This document shows, piece by piece, positions 29,701 through 36,819 of a stretch of DNA of 64,000 nt. How positions within the stretch are numbered: the first letter of the stretch is position 1; the number at the start of each line of letters is the position of its first letter. Position numbers and translations under genes: made by a program. Origin of the DNA: Flavobacterium hydrocarbonoxydans (GTDB lineage: Bacteria > Bacteroidota > Bacteroidia > Flavobacteriales > Flavobacteriaceae); contig NZ_WSTB01000002.1 of the NCBI RefSeq assembly GCF_009789235.1, positions 310,001 to 374,000 on the forward strand. Reading direction: 5' to 3'. The notes beneath the pieces were generated by a model. That model was not told where the DNA came from. It saw nothing but the letters and a program-made list of their open reading frames with translations, and searched no databases.

Positions 29701-30860
29701 AGCCTCAAATTTATAATGCTAAATTTATAGGGATTCCTAATAATGGAGTGGTGACTGTTCCGGTAAAAAAAACAGGTACGGGCGGAACTACATCAAACCT
29801 GATAGGAAATCCTTACCCGTCTGCTATTGATGCTGGTGCGTTTTATTTGGCCAATAAAGATCTTATCAAAGGGACTTTTTACTTTTGGACACATGCTATT
29901 CCGTTGAGCACAATACCAGATGCTAATGGCAGGTACAAATACAGTAATTCAAATTACATTTCGTACAACATTACAGGAGGAACAGGTGCTGTTGACCCTG
30001 CTACCTGCAAAAGCTGCGGTGGACAAAAATCAGAAGGATTTATTCCTTCAGGTCAGGGCTTTATTGTTGAAGCTAAAACGTCCGGTGATCTAAAATTTAC
30101 AAACGCTTTGAGACTTAAAACGGCCAATAACAACAAATTCTCAAAACCGTCCAACACTAAAAAAGAAGATGTTGCGATGGAAAGAAACAGGGTTTGGCTG
30201 AACATGAAAAATGAGACCGGAATCTATAGCGAAATTCTTTTAGGCTACATTACCGGAGCTACAAACGATTTAGACGAAGCCTATGACGGAACCAGTTATG
30301 CCACCGGAACCAGCTTATATTCTTTATTAGATAACAAAAAAATGGTTATTCAGGGCCGTGATCTTGCAACACCTCTTGAAAACGAAATTATTCCGTTAGG
30401 ATTTATTTCTGGTGAAGCTTCAGAATATACGATAGGAATTGAAAGTTTTGATGGTTTCTTTAGCGCAGTAAAAGTACTTTTGAAAGACAAAGTAACCAAT
30501 ACGACCACTAACTTAAAAGAAGGACGTTATACTTTTACCACTGATAAGGGAACTTTTAATGAGCGTTTCGAATTGTCCTTTGCCGGAAAAACACTAGGAG
30601 TAGATAGCCCATTGCCAGAAACTGAAATCGAAAAAGGAATTTCGGTTTATAAAAAACAAAATCAGATTGAGGTAACTTCAACTGACGATTATATACAATC
30701 TATTCAGGTTTATGACTTGTTGGGTAAAACAATCTACACCAAAACAGCAATCAATAACAATACTTTCAGTACTGGGGATTTAAGAACTAGAAATCAGGTT
30801 GTTATTGTAAAAATTCAAACGGAAAACAATTCAGAAATTACAAAAAAGATTCTTTTGTAA
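26712..30860 (+). CDS. Giant parallel beta-helix/PA14-like surface protein with T9SS type C module
   Basis: A 1382-residue exported protein. The signal peptide is at 1-18 (KKILLLLLAFPILGTAQ). Residues about 20-510 read as a right-handed parallel beta-helix (repeated NNI, ITNN and SKN turns, ending in TPDIGADE). Two PA14-like segments follow at about 519-672 (GADDGYRLYVDGTLV...VLEYFENISD) and 680-830. The shared module follows, starting with a CSC motif (VCSCTVAAGKT) and FDFTFWSSPVAGF, and ends in the T9SS-type tail. Beta-helix plus PA14 suggests carbohydrate binding or processing, but no catalytic residues can be assigned. It is the only plus-strand member of the five-gene family and has its own promoter and terminator. 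Confidence 0.85.
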   Translation: MKKILLLLLAFPILGTAQGLSGNYVIRSTNTDSNFKTLASALTHIKNVGLAGAVTFSLYDDQNISSTLVVNSLGTTAAKTLTIKPDTGRTIAITGNIGNSNTASLIKLNGTDYVIFDGSNNNTSSRNMTITNTSTANYNNLGEIHSAIFWIASNGTDAATNNIIRNIAFTGSNVDATSSTSAGIVISNNTNMATAETVSNSDTEISNNVFTRMKVGISVLGMTNTLNQNLNINKNIFGSATAANDVVVVSAMRISNAQNASITKNEISGITFAISNEVAASGIYLYNKSIGTKITQNTIKNIKRTSSSGAAIGIEVNIDNTSASNLDITNNIVSGIFTGSSNADDSTNAGHNIYITKGNKINLYYNTVVLNTSQVNLSAGLFISSVSNLSIKNNIFYSTQTTGKPYLIYSSVNHSVITLLNYNAYFAKTTATKIGKLVGTDYATFTNWQTALSPSGKETKSIDTEPKFTSDFHLVKDATNTPFHAKGNPIANITTDIDNEDRDTATPDIGADEIFLCEQGDQTSYGINEWRGYVYKWTGNPPPTIAATPDPNTTTYVGYVTEDAIFDRNVVAGNVTGKTANICGTAPNDKFFVRYKMQLNITEAGIYNLTVGADDGYRLYVDGTLVTDINNWNTHNYISSGTNKQLTAGNHLLVLEYFENISDSRVSFSYGLIKGDTSLPFGINEWNVYAFTSVLVDNNLFPIPTNSYAGSYVEKNLNIKTEDNWNKATSPSNVTNTGYKGAPIPKDDYTLSYRRIGFPCGRYSIEIANCDDNVRVLINDTPVYTAGHNVNDNTPESATNIGNYFALNESSKVEIIFKEYQGDARLTLSFKDNPVNYDGSIAPPSGSSIIVNSDLRLTSNLEVCSCTVAAGKTITVPENILLTVKENTIVNTGGKIIIENNGAFLQTNDNGTYTGAGIADSFEFNRTTTPISKFDFTFWSSPVAGFTLYKLSPTTLADKYQYYEPGVGWKTHMNGAKVMDPGIGYNVRGPQENATDKPQIYNAKFIGIPNNGVVTVPVKKTGTGGTTSNLIGNPYPSAIDAGAFYLANKDLIKGTFYFWTHAIPLSTIPDANGRYKYSNSNYISYNITGGTGAVDPATCKSCGGQKSEGFIPSGQGFIVEAKTSGDLKFTNALRLKTANNNKFSKPSNTKKEDVAMERNRVWLNMKNETGIYSEILLGYITGATNDLDEAYDGTSYATGTSLYSLLDNKKMVIQGRDLATPLENEIIPLGFISGEASEYTIGIESFDGFFSAVKVLLKDKVTNTTTNLKEGRYTFTTDKGTFNERFELSFAGKTLGVDSPLPETEIEKGISVYKKQNQIEVTSTDDYIQSIQVYDLLGKTIYTKTAINNNTFSTGDLRTRNQVVIVKIQTENNSEITKKILL

Positions 30861-30885
30861 TTTTAGTTCCAAAACGATAAAAACG

Positions 30886-30921
30886 AGAGACGTACCTATT
30901 GAGTGGTACGTCTCTTTTTTT
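30886..30921 (+). terminator. Terminator of the beta-helix surface protein gene
   Basis: An 11-bp GC-containing stem (30886-30896 with 30905-30915), an 8-base loop and seven T. It touches the 3' end of the convergent beta-ketoacyl synthase gene. Confidence 0.9.
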
Positions 30922-32089
30922 ATGCTTTTTCAATTAAAACACTCACGGCATTTCCTCCAAAACCTACCGCGTTTATTAATACTTTTTTGATATCCTTAGT
31001 TTGTTTCTGCGCTTTCGCAAAAGGGACATCGACAAATACATTATGCTGCATCATCAAAAGGGCTAATTCTAAACTCAACAAACCGGAAGCGCCAAAAGTG
31101 TGGCCAATTTTCCATTTATTAGTAGTTAAAAGAGGTAAATTAGTTCCAAATACTTTTTTGATAGCCCGCAGTTCAGTCAAATCGCCTTTTATCGTTCCGG
31201 GAGCGTGCATGACGATGACATCGATATCTTCTAATTTTTCGTCTTTCAAAGCCATTTTCATCGATTTCTGAAAACAAGTCGCTTCAGCCGAAATCGAAAT
31301 ATTATGTTCTAAAATTTCAGTTGCATACCCAACACCTGTAACATAAGCGATAGCATTTTCTTTTTCACCTGCTTCCAGACAACACACCGAAGCGCCTTCG
31401 CCTAGAATCATGGTGTTTTGGGTTTTCTCAAAGTCAAAAGCTAAATTAGGCCAGGGTTCTTCCGCTTGATTGATTCGCGAATATATTTTTAAAGCCCGCA
31501 TTTGCGCAATCGTAAAATCAGTCAAAGGCGCTTCGCTGCCACCTACCAAAAACTTATCGGCCATTCCGGATTTTAACCACGCAACGCCGTTTAACAGCGC
31601 ATGAAGTGCTGTAGAACAGGTTATAGAGTGCGAAATTTCCGGACCAACACTCTGCAAATCGTGTGCAATCCATGACGAGATATTCCCTAAAGTTGTGGTT
31701 GGAGAAGCTAACGTTTGTGCTTTTCCAGTATCTATGTATTCTTTATAATGCTTTTCAAATAAATCCGTTGCTCCTCTCGAAGAACCAATGTTGATACCGA
31801 AAACATCATTTTCTTTCCATCCGGCATCCTGAACCGCTTTTCGCGAAGCCGCTAAAGCAAACAAAACCGAATCGTCCAGAAATTTATATTTAGGATCGGA
31901 TTCCCTAATCTCAGCAACAATCTGTTCTGATTCAGCACTTAAAGCTGCAACAGAAGTTTCCTGTTGATCTAAAAATTGCTTTGAAAAACAATGCTGATTA
32001 TTAAGGTATTTTTGCCAGACTTCATCGGTAGTATTCCCTAAAGGAGAAATTGATGAAAAAGCCGTTATGGAGATTTTTTGTGTATTCAA
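30920..32089 (-). CDS. Beta-ketoacyl-ACP synthase of the biotin cluster
   Basis: A 389-residue KAS I/II-type condensing enzyme. The nucleophile is C158 in ITCSTALHAL. The two catalytic histidines are in MHAPGTIKGD and KIGHTFGASG, and glycine-rich AVGFGGNAV closes the fold. These enzymes extend an acyl-ACP chain with malonyl-ACP. Its place just after bioA, at the end of the bioF-bioD-bioA series, suggests that it helps to make the pimeloyl precursor rather than bulk fatty acids. That is inference: general FabF cannot be excluded. No bioC or bioH is visible in the window. Confidence 0.88.
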   Translation of the reverse strand: MNTQKISITAFSSISPLGNTTDEVWQKYLNNQHCFSKQFLDQQETSVAALSAESEQIVAEIRESDPKYKFLDDSVLFALAASRKAVQDAGWKENDVFGINIGSSRGATDLFEKHYKEYIDTGKAQTLASPTTTLGNISSWIAHDLQSVGPEISHSITCSTALHALLNGVAWLKSGMADKFLVGGSEAPLTDFTIAQMRALKIYSRINQAEEPWPNLAFDFEKTQNTMILGEGASVCCLEAGEKENAIAYVTGVGYATEILEHNISISAEATCFQKSMKMALKDEKLEDIDVIVMHAPGTIKGDLTELRAIKKVFGTNLPLLTTNKWKIGHTFGASGLLSLELALLMMQHNVFVDVPFAKAQKQTKDIKKVLINAVGFGGNAVSVLIEKA

Positions 32090-32172
32090 AATATTGTGTT
32101 TATGCGTGTTGTATTTTTAACCGCAATGATCGCTAAGGTTTACGCAAAGGTCGCAAAAGTTTAGCTAAATTA

Positions 32173-32250
32173 AACCATATAAGTAATATAAGAAAATTTA
32201 AGTTTTGTGATATAAATTCTTTTTAATGAACTTATATCACTTATATGGTT
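32173..32250. repeat. Inverted repeat between bioA and the KAS gene
   Basis: 20-base arms (32173-32192 and 32231-32250) with one mismatch around a 38-base loop, 8 bases past the bioA stop. It resembles a dispersed intergenic hairpin and may weaken read-through into the KAS gene. Confidence 0.65.
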
Positions 32251-32258
32251 CAAAAAAA

Positions 32259-33530
32259 TCAGACCATTTCAATAGCTTCTTCGATCGTTTTATAAACTTT
32301 CTGAAGCTGCTCATCGGTCATGATATAAGGAGGCAAAATATATACAATGTTGCCAACTGGTCTTAAAACAACTCCTTTTTCAATAAAGAAATTATAAAGT
32401 TTCGTTCGCATCGAACCGTAATAACTTTCTTCGGAATCTGATTTGATTTCGACTGCAAAAATTACTCCCAGCGTTCTGGCGGTAATTACTTTTGGATGGT
32501 TTTCTATTTTCTTCTGAAAGGTTAAATGACTCGCATTTATTCTTTGAATATTAGCTTGCATTTCCTGAGTTTGCAACAAATTAATACTCGCCAAAGCTGC
32601 CGCACATCCGGTTGGGTTTGCCGTAAAAGTATGTCCGTGAAATAACGCTTTATTGATGTCATCATCATAAAAAGCATCAAAAACTTCCTGTGTAAAAGTC
32701 GTAATCGCCATCGGAATTGTTCCGCCAGTTAAGGCTTTCGACAAACAAATCATATCTGGTTGTTCCGAAACATAATCCATTGCAAAGGTTTTTCCGGTTT
32801 TACCGAAACCCGTCATCACTTCGTCAGCAATTGTCAAAACATTATTTTCCTGACAAATCCTGATCAGTTTTGCCAAAGCTTCCGGCTCATACATGACCAT
32901 TCCGGCAGCTCCCTGTACCAAAGGTTCAAAAATAAATCCAGCGCAATGATGGTTCTGAATAACATTTTGTAAAGTTTCAAAACTTTCTTCTTCTTTTCCT
33001 TTTACCGGAACCGGAATGCGAACCACATCGATAAACATTCCCTGAAAAGCCTGGGTGTAAAAGGAGATTCCGCTTGCCGCCATAGCCGCAAAAGTATCGC
33101 CGTGAAAAGCATTTTCGAAAGCAATTATTGTTGTTCTTTTTTCGTTTTTATTGAAAAAATATTGCAAAGCGACTTTTATCGCTACTTCTACAGCTGTTGA
33201 ACCATTGTCTGAAAAGAATATTTTTTGCTGGTTTTTTGGCAAAATTTCAATCAATTTTTCGGCAACTTTAATGGCTGGTTCGTGTGTAAAACCTCCGAAC
33301 AAAACATGTTCTAAAGTTGTCAATTGCTTGTAAATCGCATCGGCAATAAATTTGTTGCTGTGCCCAAACGGATTTACCCACCACGAAGCGATCGCATCTA
33401 TATATTCTTTGTCGTTTTCGTCCCAAAGCAAAGCGCCTTCCCCTCTTGAAATGGCAATTGGCGTTGCTGCGGTTTTATGTTGTGTATAAGGATGCCAAAG
33501 ATACTGGCTGTCTTTTTCTGTTAAAGTCAT
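32259..33530 (-). CDS. bioA: Adenosylmethionine-8-amino-7-oxononanoate aminotransferase
   Basis: BioA transfers the amino group of S-adenosylmethionine to 8-amino-7-oxononanoate, giving 7,8-diaminononanoate. This is a class III PLP aminotransferase of 423 residues. The PLP lysine is K265 in CLSKALTGGTIP. The N-terminal LWHPYTQHK and ASWWVNPFGHSN segments are hallmarks of BioA rather than other class III enzymes. IADEVMTGFGKTG holds the aspartate that contacts the cofactor ring nitrogen. It follows bioD by 63 bases on the minus strand. Confidence 0.96.
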   Translation of the reverse strand: MTLTEKDSQYLWHPYTQHKTAATPIAISRGEGALLWDENDKEYIDAIASWWVNPFGHSNKFIADAIYKQLTTLEHVLFGGFTHEPAIKVAEKLIEILPKNQQKIFFSDNGSTAVEVAIKVALQYFFNKNEKRTTIIAFENAFHGDTFAAMAASGISFYTQAFQGMFIDVVRIPVPVKGKEEESFETLQNVIQNHHCAGFIFEPLVQGAAGMVMYEPEALAKLIRICQENNVLTIADEVMTGFGKTGKTFAMDYVSEQPDMICLSKALTGGTIPMAITTFTQEVFDAFYDDDINKALFHGHTFTANPTGCAAALASINLLQTQEMQANIQRINASHLTFQKKIENHPKVITARTLGVIFAVEIKSDSEESYYGSMRTKLYNFFIEKGVVLRPVGNIVYILPPYIMTDEQLQKVYKTIEEAIEMV

Positions 33531-33593
33531 GTCTGGTGAAATGGTTTTTGTGAGATGTGAGATGAATGCATTTTACTTTTTACAAAATGCATT

Positions 33594-34211
33594 TTACAAT
33601 TCTAAAAGATTGTCCCGAAACAAATCGGCGTATTCCCGAATTACGTTTTGATCAAAATACGGCTCTTCGTCAATTCTTCCGATACATTTAATTCCGGTTT
33701 TATTCAAAATCAAACTTTCTGTCGATTTGTTTTCGCTTCCGCTAAAGATAATCCCAGCGACTTTCAATCCCCGATTCTGAATGGCTTCAATCGTCAACAA
33801 AGTATGATTGATGCTTCCTAAATAATGCCTAGAAACTACAATTATTTTGTAAACTGGCAGAATTAAATCGATAATAGAATCCTTTTCGTTAAGCGGAACA
33901 AAAATCCCCCCGGCTCCTTCAATAACCAAATGATTATCAGTTTCCGGTTCTTTTATTGCTTTTAAATCAATTGTAATTCCGTCAATTTCAGCAGCCAAAT
34001 GCGGACTTGCCGGCGTATTTAATTGATAAGAATTGGGATAAAATTGGGATTTGGAATTTGAGATTTGGGCTTTTACTTTATGACTATCCGAATTATCCAA
34101 ATCTCCAGCCTGAATGGGTTTCCAGTAATCTGCTTCCAAAGCCTCAACAATAATCGTCGAAGCAACAGTTTTGCCTACATCGGTAGAAATTCCTGTAACA
34201 AATATTTTCAT
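33594..34211 (-). CDS. bioD: ATP-dependent dethiobiotin synthetase
   Basis: BioD closes the ureido ring of dethiobiotin using CO2 and ATP. The 205-residue protein has the Walker A motif GISTDVGKT at residues 7-15, the substrate segment WKPIQAGDLDNSDSH, TPASPHLAAE, and EGAGGIFVPL for nucleotide and magnesium binding. It lies between the sigma-factor cassette and bioA. The 95-bp repeat (34226-34320) ends 15 bases before its ATG, so its promoter must lie in or beside the repeat, or bioD is read through from upstream. Confidence 0.95.
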   Translation of the reverse strand: MKIFVTGISTDVGKTVASTIIVEALEADYWKPIQAGDLDNSDSHKVKAQISNSKSQFYPNSYQLNTPASPHLAAEIDGITIDLKAIKEPETDNHLVIEGAGGIFVPLNEKDSIIDLILPVYKIIVVSRHYLGSINHTLLTIEAIQNRGLKVAGIIFSGSENKSTESLILNKTGIKCIGRIDEEPYFDQNVIREYADLFRDNLLEL

Positions 34212-34225
34212 CTTTTATTTTGTTT

Positions 34226-34320
34226 CACAGAGATTCACAAAGAAAAAAACACTAAGATTCACAAAAAATAATTATTTCTTTGTGAATCTCTGAGTTTGCT
34301 CTGTGAATCTCTGTGTAATA
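34226..34320. repeat. 95-bp GATTCACAAAG-type repeat, left border of the sigma cassette
   Basis: Matches 36718-36812 as a direct copy of the same length, about 80% identical by eye with small indels. It also folds on itself through an 18-bp perfect inverted repeat (34228-34245 with 34275-34292). Confidence 0.85.
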
Positions 34321-34377
34321 TTCCCTGCAAAAATACCAATAAAAAAAAGAAACCCATCAATTACGATGGGTTGAGTT

Positions 34378-34992
34378 TTATTCTTCTTTTAATTCGTCTA
34401 TAACTTTCCTGATTTCTTCAGCATATTTTCCGTAAAACTTACGCACCCACCATTCGAGAGCAATACCCATAAAAAGCATACTGGAAACCACGATTGAAAA
34501 CAACGCTAGTAATTGGAAATTAGTAAATTCTTCAGCTATAAAACCTGGAATTTTTGAAAGCTGAAAATAAAAGAATCCTATTAAATATAAAATTAAAAAA
34601 GGTGTTAAAGCAAAGCCAAACGTCTTGTATAATTCCATGTTCAGCCTAATATCAAAATAGGTTTCATACAGGCTGTCTTTTGTTTTTAATGTTATTTTAT
34701 TTAATCGCTGATAAAAGAAATACAATTTTACCAAATAATAACAACAAACCGCTACGAACAAGCTGAATAACAGATAAAACAAGATATCCATCTTAGGCGG
34801 AAAATCAAAAAATAAAGGAACAAGTCCAATAAAAACAATAGAAATAATTTGATAAATAAACTCATTTTTCAAATTTTTCTTAATGATATCCAAAGGCGTA
34901 TGAACCGATTGGATTTTTTCTAAATTATTTGGAAGAATGACATTTTCGTTTTTCTCATTATTCCATGCGTTTTGTATATCGTTAAAATCCAT
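34378..34992 (-). CDS. Membrane protein, possible anti-sigma partner
   Basis: A 204-residue protein with a cytoplasmic N-terminus (DFNDIQNAWNNEK) and four predicted membrane helices at about residues 45-62, 67-90, 122-142 and 155-177. Its start overlaps the end of the ECF sigma gene by 11 bases, so the two are translationally coupled. That is the usual place for an anti-sigma factor, but no zinc-binding HxxxCxxC or FecR-type domain is seen, so the role is inference. Confidence 0.6.
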   Translation of the reverse strand: MDFNDIQNAWNNEKNENVILPNNLEKIQSVHTPLDIIKKNLKNEFIYQIISIVFIGLVPLFFDFPPKMDILFYLLFSLFVAVCCYYLVKLYFFYQRLNKITLKTKDSLYETYFDIRLNMELYKTFGFALTPFLILYLIGFFYFQLSKIPGFIAEEFTNFQLLALFSIVVSSMLFMGIALEWWVRKFYGKYAEEIRKVIDELKEE

Positions 34993-35485
34993 AACCCTGA
35001 TTTTTTATAATTTCTTTTAATTTTTCTTTTGCCCTGTTTAATTTTACTCTTGCATTTCCTTCTGAAATTCCTAAGTTGTCGCCAATTTCTTTATGTGAAA
35101 AACCTTCTAGTTGATAAAATATAATGGCTTTATCAATTTTTTCCAGTTTCTGAACCGCTTTATAAAAATGCTCTAACTGACTTTCCTTTATAGCCGAATC
35201 GCCTTCTTCCTCTTTAATGTTTTCCGATGCGATTTCGTATTTATCCACCTTTCGTTTTTCTTTTTTAAGGAAAACGATCGCAGTATTTACGGCCACCCGG
35301 TACATCCAGGTCGAGAACTGACTTTCGTTCCGGAAGGAATCATACGATTTCCAAAGCTGACAAACAATCTCCTGAAACAAATCCTGCTGATCGTCATGAT
35401 TGTCCATATACATCTTCGAAACCTTATACAAGATTCCTTTATGCTTTTCAATCCGGGATAAAAATTCCTGTTCTTTTTCTTTCAA
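34982..35485 (-). CDS. ECF-family RNA polymerase sigma factor
   Basis: A 167-residue sigma-70 factor of the extracytoplasmic function class. Region 2 is visible as DDQQDLFQEIVCQLWKSY and FSTWMYRVAVNTA (about residues 30-72). Region 4 is FSHKEIGDNLGISEGNARVK (about 129-148), the helix-turn-helix that reads the -35 element. No C-terminal extension. It starts 7 bases after the TraB/GumN gene and overlaps the membrane protein gene, so the three form an operon. Its targets are unknown; the cassette genes are the obvious candidates. Confidence 0.92.
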   Translation of the reverse strand: MKEKEQEFLSRIEKHKGILYKVSKMYMDNHDDQQDLFQEIVCQLWKSYDSFRNESQFSTWMYRVAVNTAIVFLKKEKRKVDKYEIASENIKEEEGDSAIKESQLEHFYKAVQKLEKIDKAIIFYQLEGFSHKEIGDNLGISEGNARVKLNRAKEKLKEIIKNQGYGF

Positions 35486-35492
35486 AACGATG

Positions 35493-36356
35493 TTATTTCG
35501 TTACTGGTTTTACTTGATATCCTGCTTTTCGCAATAAATTAATTACTCCCAATTCTCCACCTAAATGGGCTGCACCAACTGCAAAAAAAGTACTTTCGTT
35601 TTGCATAATACCTGGCATAGTTTTAATCCAGTTTAGATTTCTGTCATCCAAAATTGCTTTTTTGGTTTTTTCGCTTGTAATATTTACATCTGTTGTCACT
35701 TCATACAAACCTTCTATATTTTCTTCTTTGTAAAGGGCCACCATTTTGGCAGTTTCAGCAGGGTCTGATTTTTCAAGCATAGCAATCATTTCAGTATCTG
35801 TATAGGCTTTAGCGAAAACACCCATTTGTTCTTTTACCGTTTCTAATCCTGCTACTGGAAGACTGCGTTCTTTGGCTTTTTCTATAAAACCCATTTCGTA
35901 AAATTTCAAGTCAGTACAACCAAATGTTTTCATAGTGATTAAACTCATTACGGTAAACAAACTAAAACTATCCACTTGCTGAACGGTTAAACCTCCTGCA
36001 TTTTGAAGAATACCTGTTAGTTTTGCTAAATCTGACGGACTTAAAGTTTTGCTAAGAGGCTCTTTGCCCATTGCCATTTGTTGCAAATCGGTCATTTCTT
36101 TAGGATCGGATATATTGATTTCTAAAACGACCTTATTTGTGGCATCAAATGCTTTTTTGGCTTTTTCCGAAAGAAAATAATCGGCTGAACAAATCATGTG
36201 AATCGTTCCGTACAAGTACGATGGCTTTGATAATCCGTTTCCTGAAACTTCCCACAAAAGAGAGTTTTCAAGTTTTGATGATTGTGATTGTGCGTAAGTT
36301 GTTACACTAAAAAATATTGCAAGTACTGCTCCTAATAATTTGATTGTATTTTTCAT
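35493..36356 (-). CDS. TraB/GumN family exported protein
   Basis: A 287-residue protein with a signal peptide (NTIKLLGAVLAIFFSVTTYAQ, cut near residue 22). The TraB/GumN fold is marked by SYLYGTIHMICSADYF near the N-terminus and AVGAAHLGGELGVINLLRKAGY at the C-terminus; both GxxH motifs are intact. Bacterial members are thought to be related to Tiki-type metalloproteases, but activity has been little tested. Probably periplasmic. It opens the operon with the sigma factor. Confidence 0.85.
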   Translation of the reverse strand: MKNTIKLLGAVLAIFFSVTTYAQSQSSKLENSLLWEVSGNGLSKPSYLYGTIHMICSADYFLSEKAKKAFDATNKVVLEINISDPKEMTDLQQMAMGKEPLSKTLSPSDLAKLTGILQNAGGLTVQQVDSFSLFTVMSLITMKTFGCTDLKFYEMGFIEKAKERSLPVAGLETVKEQMGVFAKAYTDTEMIAMLEKSDPAETAKMVALYKEENIEGLYEVTTDVNITSEKTKKAILDDRNLNWIKTMPGIMQNESTFFAVGAAHLGGELGVINLLRKAGYQVKPVTK

Positions 36357-36413
36357 TTTTCTAATGGATTAAGTTGATTTATGATTGATTAAATTGATTG
36401 ATGATTGAAAAAA

Positions 36414-36614
36414 CTATTCCTGCAGTTTTTTGTATTGCTCTCTTTTTAGCGAAGCATAAGTTGCTCCGGCCAAACAAAAGATAATAATAAAAAGTGAAGG
36501 ATAAGGCAGACCAAATATAAAATGGTCTATCAACAAATACGTTACTTTTACTCCCATTAAAAAAAGGACTAAACTACAAATGGTTTTTTTTTCTAAAGTT
36601 GTCATGGTTTTCAT
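36414..36614 (-). CDS. Small two-helix membrane protein
   Basis: 66 residues with two hydrophobic stretches (about 12-29 and 38-53) and a basic tail. No family recognised. It lies 57 bases before the TraB/GumN gene, inside the repeat-bracketed cassette, and may be co-transcribed with it. Confidence 0.6.
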   Translation of the reverse strand: MKTMTTLEKKTICSLVLFLMGVKVTYLLIDHFIFGLPYPSLFIIIFCLAGATYASLKREQYKKLQE

Positions 36615-36717
36615 AATTATTTTGATTTATTTGATTACGACTCGTAAGTAATCAAACAATCAAAACGTTACAGAAAATTTTAATTATTTTTTAAATACCA
36701 ATGTTTATAAGGCATTA

Positions 36718-36812
36718 CACGGAGTTACACAAAGAAAAAACACAAAGATTCACAAAGTATTTTTATTCTCTTTGTGAATCTCTGCGCTGACTTTGTGAAT
36801 CTTTGTGGAATA
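36718..36812. repeat. 95-bp GATTCACAAAG-type repeat, right border of the sigma cassette
   Basis: Direct copy of 34226-34320. It has a perfect internal 17-bp inverted repeat (36741-36757 with 36791-36807). It ends 7 bases from the bioF stop codon. Confidence 0.85.
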
Positions 36813-36819
36813 ATTTTGT

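Noticed and set aside
30903..31271. A 122-residue plus-strand frame in the KAS gene
   Set aside because: Antisense shadow; the minus strand carries all the KAS active-site motifs.
34035..34080. A TTCCAAATCCCAA-like string in bioD
   Set aside because: The encoded residues (ISNSKSQFYPNSYQLNTPASP) look like native BioD sequence of normal length, so this is probably chance similarity to the intergenic repeat.
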